Shown: positions 17,095-25,371, counted from the first letter of the stretch. The stretch: 64,000 nt of DNA from Mycolicibacterium goodii (GCF_022370755.2 NZ_CP092364.2:4340001-4404000), one strand, 5' to 3'. The notes: generated by a model not told the origin, from the letters alone. Numbers and translations: made by a program.

Positions 17095-19242
17095 ATGGCA
17101 TTAGGGATTCCATCGCTCATCGGACCAATCACAGAATGGGCATCGACGGTTCTGGTCGAAGGATGCTTACCTGGTGCCACGATCACCGTCCGAACCGTCC
17201 AGGGTCAAACCGTCGCTTTAGCGGTTAGCGTGGGTGGGGCTGATCATGTACCCATTCAGCCCGGTCTAACGCTGGCGGCTGGTCAACGGCTCGTTGCCCT
17301 CCAGCAATTGGGTGGAGAAACCAGCTCACCGACTCCGGACAGTCTCGCTGTGACAGTGAGCGCATCGCCCACTTCGCACGCCCAGCTGCCACCGATGGAC
17401 TTCAGAAGCCGCCTTTACGAATGCGGCCGTGCTGTGTGGGTGGCGGGTGCGACACCCGGTGCTGTCGTAAATGTCACTTCTGCCGGCACGACTATCGGGA
17501 CGGCCCGTGCGGACGCCTATGGCGATGCCCGGGTGGTTCTCGTAGCGTCTCTGCCCGGGGCCGGTGCCATTATTGAGGCAACTCAGGCGGCTCCCACCGG
17601 GTTTCCCGCTCTTGTGGGTACGCCCGCGATTGCCACTGGTAGCACCCTCGCCTTGCCGGCGGGTCCGATACGCCCGCCAGTCATCCGTGAACCACTGCCG
17701 ATAGGATGCGAAACTTCGATTTTGGTCGGCGAGGTGATCGACGGCGCGATGGTCACCGTCGAATGCCAGTCCGACGGCACTAGCAACTCAGTTACGTTCG
17801 ACGTTAGCGAGCTCCGATTCGTGATGCCGAAACCCTTCCCAGCTGATGGGGACCGCGTCGGAGTGTCCCAACACCTGCCCCATTGCAGGGAGCATGACCT
17901 ACAGCCGTCAAAGCGCGCTGAGGCCGACATCGGCCCTGCCGCGCCACCGCCGCCCGTCGGCGTCGCTGCCCCCTGCGCAGGGGCCACGCTGTTACATGCC
18001 GAGTCATTACGCGGTGGAGCGTCGCTGACGGTGACGATAACCAAGCCTATGATCTCCGTCGAGGCCCTGTCTTACGTGGTCCCGCCGGAGCGCACCATCT
18101 GGGACATCCCTGTGCCGCCGCTGCCAGCCGCCGGCATCATACAAGTTACCGAAGCACTATGTACCTTTCAGACCTCGACGACTGTGCCGGTGATCGATGA
18201 CATGCCACCACCAGCCCCCGACCTGGCGCCGCCGCTGCATAGCTGCGGCCGCGCCGTATCGGTGAATACTCGGGTGGGCGCTTTTGTCGAGATCTGGGCC
18301 GATTCCGGTTCTGGGCCCACTCAGATCTCCACTCGTGTGCGCGCTCATCGTGATCTAATGACGGTGCGGGTGTACCCGTATCTCACTGAGCCACAGATCA
18401 TTTGGGCGCGGCAGCTATCTTGCGGAGGTTTAGTCCAAGACAGCCCCGCTTACGCGACCAAACCCCACCCGCCGCTAGAGCCAGTCGAGTTGCGCGACCC
18501 TCTGATTGCGGGCATGCGGTTGGTAGTACCAATCAACGCCATCTCCGGTGCCCGCATCATCGTGATGGGGTCCACGGACGGGCGTGCGAATCCCGAGGTC
18601 CTGGGTCAACGTGATGTAACAATGGCCGACCCAGCGGTACCGCTAGCGCGGCGTCTGAACGAGACGGATGTTGTTTGGGCCATCCAGGAGTTGTGCGGGG
18701 AATCAACATCTGAGCGCGAGCACCGTGAGTACCCAGTTCTGCCCGGCGAGAAGCACTTCACACTGCCCGCGCCAAGACAGCACCTATCCGACCAAAGTGA
18801 CACCGGCGGTTACGTAGTGCATTCCGCCCACTTCGTGTGTCGCTTCGCTGATGGAAGGTGGATGCTGTATGCGGATGTTGAGAATACCGAGCATGGCTAC
18901 GACTGCTCGGCGGTGCTGGGGGTAAATTTGAATCTGCCGAATCCGTATCAGTTCGGTGGCACCCTGGACTTGGACCTTGCGGCAGCCGACAACAGCCTTC
19001 CAATTGGGTTGGCGATGCTCGGCTACCCGAGTCGCGCCACCGTTACGCGCCGCGCGAAGTCAACTCTTCTTCAGGACCCCGGGATGTGGGTTGCGGTGCT
19101 GACGGCAACTGCCCAGTGGACGACGTACTTCGCCGCATGGCGCAACTACGAGCCACCGCCGGAGATGGGTGACTGGGTCGAGGGCGACAACGCACCGCCA
19201 GATCCGACTCAGCTGTTTCCGCCTCTGCCAACTGAAACTTAG
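17095..19242 (+). CDS. Unrecognised protein with six beta-sandwich-like repeats
   Basis: Product of 715 aa with no family I recognise, no signal peptide and no clear membrane segment. Six degenerate repeats start near residues 16, 107, 203, 292, 382 and 470. Each has a leading block such as ECGRAVWVAGATPGAVVNV, GCETSILVGEVIDGAMVTV or SCGRAVSVNTRVGAFVEIW, then a closing strand of the form VxAxQxLCG (VALQQLGG, WARQLSCGG, WAIQELCGE). The pattern suggests Ig-like or carbohydrate-binding-like domains with paired cysteines. The last 150 residues differ (GGYVVHSAHFVCRFADGRWMLYADVENTEHGYDC) and may be a separate domain. ATG 17095 lies 8 bases after AGGGGG; GTG 17089 is possible. Composition suggests horizontal origin. 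Confidence 0.7.
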   Translation: MALGIPSLIGPITEWASTVLVEGCLPGATITVRTVQGQTVALAVSVGGADHVPIQPGLTLAAGQRLVALQQLGGETSSPTPDSLAVTVSASPTSHAQLPPMDFRSRLYECGRAVWVAGATPGAVVNVTSAGTTIGTARADAYGDARVVLVASLPGAGAIIEATQAAPTGFPALVGTPAIATGSTLALPAGPIRPPVIREPLPIGCETSILVGEVIDGAMVTVECQSDGTSNSVTFDVSELRFVMPKPFPADGDRVGVSQHLPHCREHDLQPSKRAEADIGPAAPPPPVGVAAPCAGATLLHAESLRGGASLTVTITKPMISVEALSYVVPPERTIWDIPVPPLPAAGIIQVTEALCTFQTSTTVPVIDDMPPPAPDLAPPLHSCGRAVSVNTRVGAFVEIWADSGSGPTQISTRVRAHRDLMTVRVYPYLTEPQIIWARQLSCGGLVQDSPAYATKPHPPLEPVELRDPLIAGMRLVVPINAISGARIIVMGSTDGRANPEVLGQRDVTMADPAVPLARRLNETDVVWAIQELCGESTSEREHREYPVLPGEKHFTLPAPRQHLSDQSDTGGYVVHSAHFVCRFADGRWMLYADVENTEHGYDCSAVLGVNLNLPNPYQFGGTLDLDLAAADNSLPIGLAMLGYPSRATVTRRAKSTLLQDPGMWVAVLTATAQWTTYFAAWRNYEPPPEMGDWVEGDNAPPDPTQLFPPLPTET

Positions 19243-19762
19243 TGTTCCGGCCGAACGTACGGTGCTTGGCGGAACCGTTTGGGCAAGCGCGGCAGCGCTC
19301 TGAAGTGACGGCCACTCGCGACTAGCTAAGCGGCATTCCGCGGAGGACATCGCGCGCAAGTTGCGCCGTGCGGATGAGCTGGCTGCTGAGGGCAAGAACG
19401 GTGAGGAGATCGCCCCTGAGCCGGGCGTCTCGCCGGCGACGCTGTACAACTGGCTGCGCACCTACGGCGGGATGGACACTGACGCCGCCAACGAACTCAA
19501 CAGAACGCCCGCCTCAGGCGGCTGCTGGTCGAGGCAGAGTACGCAGGTGCGTGCAGGTGCACGCATACACAGGTGGCCTGCAGCATCAAATGAGAACGGA
19601 TCACACCAACCCGACTCTAGAAACGGGTGGACTCGGTAACGGGGGCTCGCCAAATCTGCAAGATATTATCGATCGGAATAACCGGCTTGGCCTGATGGTC
19701 GTTAATGGTTTGATGGGGTTATCGCATGTGTTCGTCGACTTTTCGAAGATCAGGTCGATATC
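19243..19762 (+). mobile_element. IS3-family remnant (second copy)
   Basis: Degenerate relative of the IS3 element at 12.66-15.18 kb in the same orientation. An OrfA fragment (about 19324-19545) reads AKRHSAEDIARKLRRADELA through PATLYNWLRTYGGMDTDAANELN, then is frameshifted. It joins directly to right-end sequence (about 19550-19640) matching the first copy's last 80 bases, ending CCAACCCGACTCTAGAAACG. All of OrfB and the left end are missing. Bases 19243-19323 and 19641-19762 hold no gene I can support. Confidence 0.78.
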
Positions 19763-20461
19763 TTAACGACCAGTAGGCTCTCCAAGGTTGACGTGCACAA
19801 CACTACGTTCACGCGGTGTGATCGTGGTCGCCCAAGGTTCAACATGGCTTCGCAACGAGATTCGCGCGCTCTCCGGTGTGGAATAAAAGCTGTTTAGGAT
19901 GAACTCGACGAAGCACCGCGGACTCACAGGCGCGGTCACGGGGATTCGGCAATGCTGGTACTGCCCCAACGTAACGTGCGAAACCGGGTGGATCACATCA
20001 CGCGAGACACCGGCACGGTCGTCGAAGTCAAATCGAACCGGCACAGGCACCACTTGATGCCCGACAATCTCAACGAAGTGCTTTTCTAACAGGTACAACT
20101 CTGGATCATCCTGATAGGGACGCAGGCTCGGGGATGGCAAGTAGGCCAAGCGATGCCGTACCACGCGCTCACCAATCCCGTCGTAGGACAGCTGAACTAT
20201 CGCACCGTCAAGAAAAAGCAGGTTGTAACATCCGGCGCCGATCAACTCCAGATAAATGTCCTCGTACGGCCGGCTCTTCAAAGAAAGATGCAGTTGAGCT
20301 CCGGGCTGAGCGACCTGCCAACTGTCGTCAGCGCCCATGGTGATCGCCGAATAGTTCTGATGGTCAACCATTCCGAGCCCGATCAGGTCGGTGATGAGGT
20401 CAGACAGTTCCTGTTGAATCCGGCCAGCTATGGCCGCTCTGGCGACGCGGGTCTTAGCCAT
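19763..20461 (-). CDS. DUF2290 family protein
   Basis: Protein of 232 aa matching my recollection of the DUF2290 family: LITDLIGLGMVDHQNYSAI, LHLSLKSRPYEDIYLELIGAG, NLLFLDGAIVQLSYDG, HRLAYLPSPSLRPYQDDPELYL, QVVPVPVRFDFDD, then HPVSHVTLGQYQHCRIPVTAPVSPRCFVEFILNSFYST. The biochemical function is unknown. ATG 20461 overlaps the upstream helicase's last codons by 8 bases, so the two are probably translationally coupled. Such pairing with a helicase and residence in a mobile island make a defence role plausible, but that is inference. Confidence 0.75.
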   Translation of the reverse strand: MAKTRVARAAIAGRIQQELSDLITDLIGLGMVDHQNYSAITMGADDSWQVAQPGAQLHLSLKSRPYEDIYLELIGAGCYNLLFLDGAIVQLSYDGIGERVVRHRLAYLPSPSLRPYQDDPELYLLEKHFVEIVGHQVVPVPVRFDFDDRAGVSRDVIHPVSHVTLGQYQHCRIPVTAPVSPRCFVEFILNSFYSTPESARISLRSHVEPWATTITPRERSVVHVNLGEPTGR

Positions 20462-22637
20462 CGGCCTGATCGTCGTCGAGCAACGCACGAAGCTGTTTCA
20501 ACAGTCCTTCAGGGAGGTCTTCCTTATAGAGCTGCCCCGATTGAATGCCCTCGATGAACTTCTCAACAGCCCGCCCGGCATTCGAGATGTCTTCCTGTTC
20601 CGCGTTACTGATCTCACGGTGCACGATGCTGATCTGTTCCCTCTGCCCCTTCGTCGGGTATACGAACCGAAGTTTATATTCAGACTGTTGAATACGGGCG
20701 AATTCATCAGCCAATAACTTCATTTCAGGCCCCACGCCACAAACACGTACCCACGCTTTGCTTCTGGTTATCGCAGTGAAGAGTCGATTGCGGATTGCAG
20801 CGAGATTTGCACGGCTGTCGTTGCCCTCTTGGGCGTTGACGACGTACACCATCCCAGCCTCATTACCCTTCGCCCTGTAGATACCAGTGAACGTAATCGA
20901 CTTTCTTCCAGGCGCAAAGAAGACATCGGCCGACAGATCAACACCGGCCATGTGACTATCGATTCCCTTCTCGGCCAACTGTTTTCGCAAAGGACCAAGA
21001 TTCGCCCGCGCGGTCAACGGATTGGGGTTGATGACCATTACGTCGTCATGACGGAGTTCATCCGCAATGAGATTCCGTTCGAGTTCATCGGCGACGAACG
21101 CGTTCTGGTCAGCGGCACTATCGAAGACGTGGAACTGGATAAGGTCTTCAATGGGCGAGTGGGCCTCCAGGAACTTAGGGCTACTATCTGGCGATCGAGC
21201 AAGCGCGACTTGGTGTCCGTCCGTGAGGTCGCCATCGGCGACGTAGTATCCAATGTCGTGCCACAGTCGGGTCTGTTCAAAAATTTGGACCAATCCAATA
21301 TCATTGGAGAATCTCGGCACCCGGTATACACCGAACCCCAATGCGTGGGCCGACACCAAGACCGGACGCGAGTTGCGGTAACACTTCTCCAACACGATGT
21401 CACGACGTGCGCCTTGGTCGTAATCCGTCCGTTCGAACGAGACGAGCGGACGTCCTTGGCTGTCCCTGCCAAATATCGTGGCGGCATCGGGTAGTCCATC
21501 ACCCGTGAGACTCTGCAATTCGTCATATGCATAGACCAAACGACGCTCTGGGCCCAGCATGTAGTAGCACATACGCAGAAACTCAGGAGGAAAATCCTGG
21601 GCTTCATCGACGAGGATCACGTCATAGACGGGTTGCGGGTCTTTCGCTTGGGCGAGGGCTCGCGTAACCGCACCCTCGAAGGCTGCAGACTTTCCGAACT
21701 CTGCTGATGCCGCGCCTAAGTCGAAGTAATCTACCCCGTTGACATCACAAAACCGCTTATACACTCCGGTGCGGTCTGGACCGCCTCGACCGCCCCAGGC
21801 ATTGATGATGTGTAGCCGTTCCCAGTCGGGCTCCACGCCAGACTGCTCGACACAGAAGGTCGTGATGAGTTGTTTGAACTGCTCTTTTAAAGACCGGGTG
21901 TAGAACGTCACTGCGATTGTCCAGGTGGGATGTCGCCCGTGCAGGTACGCAGCCTTTAGCGCCAAGATGATCGTCTTCCCAGAACCTGCCAGGCCGCGAA
22001 TGCGTTGGACGCCGTCGATCGTCTCGATGACCGCATGGTGTTGCTTGTTGTCGAGAGTGGAGATCGAACTCTCTAGCTTCAGCAGTCGCGCACCCCGTGA
22101 ATCCGCCTTGGCGGTAACGCGTGTCTGCCGTGCGCGGCGGATCGACGATATGCTCTGCGCTGCAGACAGCAACGTGTCAAAGGTCTCCCCATCGAGATTC
22201 TGGGGGGGGAGCCTCGTTCCGATGACATCGAACAGGTTTTCCCGGTTGGCGATGAGTGCGGTGCCGCCGCTGAGCGATTCCACCGTGCGATCGAGGATCC
22301 GGGGAGCAAACGTCACCACTTGGACGTCAACAATTAGATGTCGGTCCTTTACCAGTCCGCGATTGTTGAAGAGACGTCCATGAAAGAGACGGAAAAGGTC
22401 ATCCTGGCGTGCCGCAAAGTCACCAACCGAGGTTCCTTCTACCAGGTCGAATAGAACTGGGCCGAATGTTGCGGAGAGCCATAACGCATCTGCACCGGCC
22501 TCGCCGATCTGACCGCCCAAGTTTGGAAAGCCGATGATCAGCTGCCCGTCTACCTCCGATTCTTCCTGGAACAACCTGATCAATTCTTCTGTAGCGGCTG
22601 GTTTGGTCGTGGTGCCGCGGATGATCTCGATTGCCAT
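20454..22637 (-). CDS. UvrD/Rep-like superfamily 1 helicase
   Basis: Putative ATP-dependent DNA/RNA helicase of 727 aa. Walker A GLAGSGKT is at 215-222, motif II DEAQD at 344-348, motif III region LVYAYDELQSL near 367-377, motif V region YRAKGNEAGMVYVV at 587-600 and motif VI FTAITRSKAWVRV at 620-632. The first 200 residues form a separate domain with GQLIIGFPNLGGQIGEAGADALWL and DLVEG, reminiscent of a nuclease- or NERD-like fold but without a motif I can assign. ATG 22637 is chosen; an in-frame ATG at 22697 would add 20 residues. Its end overlaps the DUF2290 gene. Lower GC than the flanks supports transfer. Confidence 0.85.
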   Translation of the reverse strand: MAIEIIRGTTTKPAATEELIRLFQEESEVDGQLIIGFPNLGGQIGEAGADALWLSATFGPVLFDLVEGTSVGDFAARQDDLFRLFHGRLFNNRGLVKDRHLIVDVQVVTFAPRILDRTVESLSGGTALIANRENLFDVIGTRLPPQNLDGETFDTLLSAAQSISSIRRARQTRVTAKADSRGARLLKLESSISTLDNKQHHAVIETIDGVQRIRGLAGSGKTIILALKAAYLHGRHPTWTIAVTFYTRSLKEQFKQLITTFCVEQSGVEPDWERLHIINAWGGRGGPDRTGVYKRFCDVNGVDYFDLGAASAEFGKSAAFEGAVTRALAQAKDPQPVYDVILVDEAQDFPPEFLRMCYYMLGPERRLVYAYDELQSLTGDGLPDAATIFGRDSQGRPLVSFERTDYDQGARRDIVLEKCYRNSRPVLVSAHALGFGVYRVPRFSNDIGLVQIFEQTRLWHDIGYYVADGDLTDGHQVALARSPDSSPKFLEAHSPIEDLIQFHVFDSAADQNAFVADELERNLIADELRHDDVMVINPNPLTARANLGPLRKQLAEKGIDSHMAGVDLSADVFFAPGRKSITFTGIYRAKGNEAGMVYVVNAQEGNDSRANLAAIRNRLFTAITRSKAWVRVCGVGPEMKLLADEFARIQQSEYKLRFVYPTKGQREQISIVHREISNAEQEDISNAGRAVEKFIEGIQSGQLYKEDLPEGLLKQLRALLDDDQADG

Positions 22638-23042
22638 GCCATGGATCGTAGGTGTCTGGGGGTCGAACCTCACCATCCACGACGTCCCTAGCGCCATACC
22701 TCAAATCAACCGTAGATTCTTGACGGCGATTCGACTGACTACCGTCGGTCGACGACTGACCGAGTCAGCGCACAGCACCGAGGTTCCTGGAGTTTCCGTG
22801 ATCTGCTCCCCTCAGTAGACGAGGCTGAAGCCGTGCGGCGCGAGTTGCATACGTTGGCGAATCCCGACTGCAGCTCGCCAAACCACACACGACGCATGCC
22901 CGGACAGCGACCGGTCGAACGACGTTGCCACTCCTGACGGTGATCCATCCACGCTAGGGCCCTGTGCCCCGCCACGATCGATTCCAATCTCAGAAGAGTT
23001 TCGAAATCCTGAATTTCTAACTCAGGCACTACGCCTTGAAGG
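22638..23042. other. Gene-poor 405-base junction segment
   Basis: Lies between the helicase start and the truncated eccB. It must hold the helicase promoter, but I see no convincing -10/-35. A minus-strand frame at 22739-23029 begins with ordinary-looking sequence (MPELEIQDFETLLRLESIVA then HRALAWMDHRQEWQ) and degrades into low-quality sequence after about 60 codons. It may be a decayed gene fragment; I do not call it a gene. Confidence 0.4.
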
Positions 23043-23219
23043 TCATATCACCCCTACAGCGAGGACCGTCAAGGCACACCCGACCGCGAACGAAACCGAT
23101 TGTGCGCGTATCGGATCGTCGATCTTCCTCGCGTCACCGCGCACCAGCGCGTGCATCGTGCGCCGGATCAGGAAGCGGTGCCCGCTGCGCTGGAGCCGGG
23201 TAACCGGTTGCCGTGCCAT
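23043..23219 (-). pseudogene. eccB4: Truncated ESX secretion component EccB (probably eccB4)
   Basis: The 58 codons from ATG 23219 match the start of EccB, the core ATPase/membrane subunit of type VII secretion: MARQPVTRLQRSGHRFLIRR, HALVRGDARKIDDPIRAQS and the start of the transmembrane helix SFAVGCALTVLAVGV. EccB proteins are about 470-500 aa, so nearly 90% is missing; the frame stops at the island edge. Assignment to ESX-4 comes from location: in M. tuberculosis and relatives eccB4 lies next to the cutinase genes upstream of truA, as here. A frame extended to 23240 is open but less likely. Confidence 0.82.
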
Positions 23220-23345
23220 ATGTCCCCCGGGACTGACCATAACCCGGCCGTGGCGGTGCTCGGCACAGCGATTTCGTCCGATGCGCGCAGAACCGGGATG
23301 ACGGCCGCACCGTTACTCCGGGTGGTCCACGATCAGGAGGCGCCC

Positions 23346-23666
23346 GTGATTTTCATCGTCGTCAAGTTCACCGCCAAGCCCGAGTATGTCGAGCGCTTTC
23401 CCGACAAGGTGGCCGAGTTCACCGCCGCGACCCGCGACGAGCCGGGCAATCTGTGGTTCGAGTGGTCACGCAGCCTCGACGACCCGTCGGTGTACGTGTT
23501 GGTCGAGGCATTCCGCGACGATGCCGGAGCGGCACACGTGACGAGCGCGCACTTCAAGAGGTTCATCGAGGAGGCGCCTGCCTATCTGGCGGCCACGCCA
23601 CAGATCATCAACACGACCATCGACGCGACCGGGTGGTCGCAGATGGCCGAGATGACCGTCGGCTGA
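23346..23666 (+). CDS. Antibiotic biosynthesis monooxygenase (ABM) domain protein
   Basis: Small 106-aa ferredoxin-like-fold protein of the ABM/YgiN family, with IFIVVKFTAKPEYVERFPDKVAEFTAATRDEPGNLWFEWSRS in three pieces and VYVLVEAFRDDAGAAHVTSAHFKRF. Members act as quinol monooxygenases or heme-degrading or unknown small oxygenases. GTG 23346 is used because AGGAGG lies six bases upstream. It is divergent from the truncated eccB and stands alone. Substrate unknown. Confidence 0.85.
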   Translation: MIFIVVKFTAKPEYVERFPDKVAEFTAATRDEPGNLWFEWSRSLDDPSVYVLVEAFRDDAGAAHVTSAHFKRFIEEAPAYLAATPQIINTTIDATGWSQMAEMTVG

Positions 23667-23681
23667 CGGTTCTCGAGAACA

Positions 23682-24242
23682 TCACTCCCCGCGCAGCCGC
23701 TGCCGGTACGCGGCGACGTGCTGGCGGTTGCCGCAGTTGCCGGTGTCGCAGAACCTCTTCGACCGGTTCTTCGACAGGTCGGTCAGCACGGCCTCGCAGT
23801 CGGGTGCCGCACAGATCTTGAGCCGGCGGAGTTCGCCGCCGCGGATCACGTCGGCCACCGCCATCGCGATCTCGGCGCCCATGCGCTGCCACAGCGGGTC
23901 GTCCACCGACGCCAGGTGCAGATGCCATTCGGGCATCTCCGGATGGCGGGTGAGCCACGGCGAGGCCTTGGTCTCGCTCAGCAGGGCGTTGACCAACCGG
24001 ACGGCTTCCTCTTCGTCGTCGGCGGCGGCCCAGATCGCGCCGAGCCGCTTGCGCAACCGGTGCACCGAGACCAGTTCGGCGTCATCACGATCACGCCGGC
24101 CGGTCCACCCGAAACTGTCCAGATACGCGTCGAGGGCCCGCATGTCGGCGAGTTGATCGCCATCCACACGGTCGCTGTTGACCAGCACGGACGCAGCGTG
24201 AAGTGTGATCTCCGTGTCATGAGTGAAAATCATTTGACTCAT
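23682..24242 (-). CDS. CGNR zinc-finger transcriptional regulator
   Basis: Protein of 186 aa with an N-terminal stress-sensing (ABATE-like) domain and a C-terminal CGNR zinc finger: LKICAAPDCEAVLTDLSKNR, then FCDTGNCGNRQHVAAYRQR. Cysteine spacing is intact. Such regulators often control an adjacent exporter, and here the divergent neighbour is an EamA-type exporter. ATG 24242 follows AAGGGGG; ATG 24233 is possible. Its first codons lie inside the array of TCATGA palindromes that fills the shared promoter, suggesting autoregulation. Confidence 0.85.
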   Translation of the reverse strand: MSQMIFTHDTEITLHAASVLVNSDRVDGDQLADMRALDAYLDSFGWTGRRDRDDAELVSVHRLRKRLGAIWAAADDEEEAVRLVNALLSETKASPWLTRHPEMPEWHLHLASVDDPLWQRMGAEIAMAVADVIRGGELRRLKICAAPDCEAVLTDLSKNRSKRFCDTGNCGNRQHVAAYRQRLRGE

Positions 24243-24293
24243 GACCCCCTTCCGCTCTAGCGTCATGACCAAAGCCAATTTTACTCATGACAC
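24214..24293. promoter_or_regulatory. Four phased TCATGA palindromes in a divergent promoter
   Basis: TCATGA occurs at 24217-24222, 24239-24244, 24263-24268 and 24285-24290, spaced 22, 24 and 22 bases, about two helical turns. The outer two extend into a longer near-perfect inverted repeat (24214-24230 and 24277-24293) sharing CTCATGACAC and an AATTTT flank. The array overlaps the start of the CGNR regulator gene and precedes the EamA gene. A likely operator for the CGNR regulator. Confidence 0.6.
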
Positions 24294-24312
24294 ACTTTGG
24301 GGAGGTGTACCG

Positions 24313-25362
24313 ATGGCCACCGCGACCAGTTCTGCCCGCGTCGATTCGACCACAACCGGGAACCAGTTCCGGATCGGCCTGCTGTTCGCGGTCAGCTCGG
24401 CGCTCGCGTTCGGGTCATCGGGACCGTTCGCCAAAGCCCTGATCGAGGCCGGCTGGAGCCCGACCGCCGCGGTGACCGCACGCCTCGTCGGCGGCGCACT
24501 GCTCATGGCCGTGTTCGCCGGCTTCGCGCGCCCCGGATGGGTCAGGGAAGCGATCCAGCACCGGCGCACCGTGATCGCCTACGGCCTGATCCCGATCGCA
24601 GGCGCCCAGTTCTTCTACTACAACGCCGTCGCACACCTGTCGGTCGGCGTGGCGCTGCTGCTCGAGTACACCGCGCCGATCCTCGTCGTCGCCTGGGTGT
24701 GGGCCGTCACCAGGCGGCGCCCGAGCGCGGGCACCTTCGGCGGCGTCGCCCTTGCCGTCGTCGGCATCATGCTCGTGCTCGACGTGTTCCGCGGCGCGCA
24801 CATCAACCTCGTCGGCGTCGGCTTCGGCCTGGCGGCCGCACTGTGCGCGGCGTGCTACTTCATGATGTCCAACAAGGTCGGCGGCGACGACGGCGATCTG
24901 CACCCGTACAGCCTCGCCGCGGGCGGTCTCATCGTCGGCGCGGCCACGGTCGCGGCGATCGGCGCCTCCGGCATCATGCCCATGACCTTCGCGACGAACC
25001 CGGTGAAGATCGCGGGCTTCTCGTTGTCCTGGGTGGTGCCGGTGATCGCGCTCGGGCTGATCCCGACCGCATTGGCCTACACGCTGGGCATCATCGGGAT
25101 CGCCAGGCTCAAACCACGCTTCGCCTCGCTGGTCGGACTGTCCGAGGTGATGTTCGCGGTGCTCATCGCGTGGGTCATGGTCGGCGAGGCCGTCACGCCC
25201 ATCCAGGCGGCCGGCGGCGCGGTGGTGCTGCTCGGACTCGCACTGGCGCGGCAGGGCGACCGCAACGAGCAGGACCGGCTCTCGGCCGAGATTTCCGACG
25301 CCTGCTGGCCCGAAACGCCTGCACACGACGCCGCGTCGGAAAGAACGATTAGCCGCGGCTAA
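24313..25362 (+). CDS. EamA/DMT-superfamily transporter
   Basis: Inner-membrane transporter of 349 aa with about ten hydrophobic segments and two EamA repeats, e.g. LLFAVSSALAFGSSGPFAKALI and AGAQFFYYNAVAHLSVGVALLLEYTAPILVV read in pieces, then ARLKPRFASLVGLSEVMFAVLIAW. The family exports amino acids, metabolites or drugs. ATG 24313 follows GGGGAGGTG; the longer frame to 24241 crosses the operator array. The C-terminal 40 residues after the last helix are polar. Probably controlled by the divergent CGNR regulator. Substrate unknown. Confidence 0.88.
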   Translation: MATATSSARVDSTTTGNQFRIGLLFAVSSALAFGSSGPFAKALIEAGWSPTAAVTARLVGGALLMAVFAGFARPGWVREAIQHRRTVIAYGLIPIAGAQFFYYNAVAHLSVGVALLLEYTAPILVVAWVWAVTRRRPSAGTFGGVALAVVGIMLVLDVFRGAHINLVGVGFGLAAALCAACYFMMSNKVGGDDGDLHPYSLAAGGLIVGAATVAAIGASGIMPMTFATNPVKIAGFSLSWVVPVIALGLIPTALAYTLGIIGIARLKPRFASLVGLSEVMFAVLIAWVMVGEAVTPIQAAGGAVVLLGLALARQGDRNEQDRLSAEISDACWPETPAHDAASERTISRG

Positions 25363-25371
25363 CCATTTTGT

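Larger units (their letters stand above)
12460..23042. other. Accessory island replacing ESX-4 genes
   Basis: About 10.6 kb between the DEAD-box helicase terminator and a truncated eccB-like gene. Contents: IS3-family element broken by an IS110-family element, two divergent repeat-protein genes, an IS3 remnant, and an SF1 helicase/DUF2290 pair. Base composition from about 16.2 kb on is visibly less GC-rich than the flanks. In related mycobacteria, eccB4 is followed by the other ESX-4 genes (mycP4, eccD4, eccC4, esxU, esxT); none is here. Right edge: the eccB frame stops being family-like at about 23,045-23,060. Left edge: between 12,460 and 12,656, where I see no gene. Confidence 0.75.
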
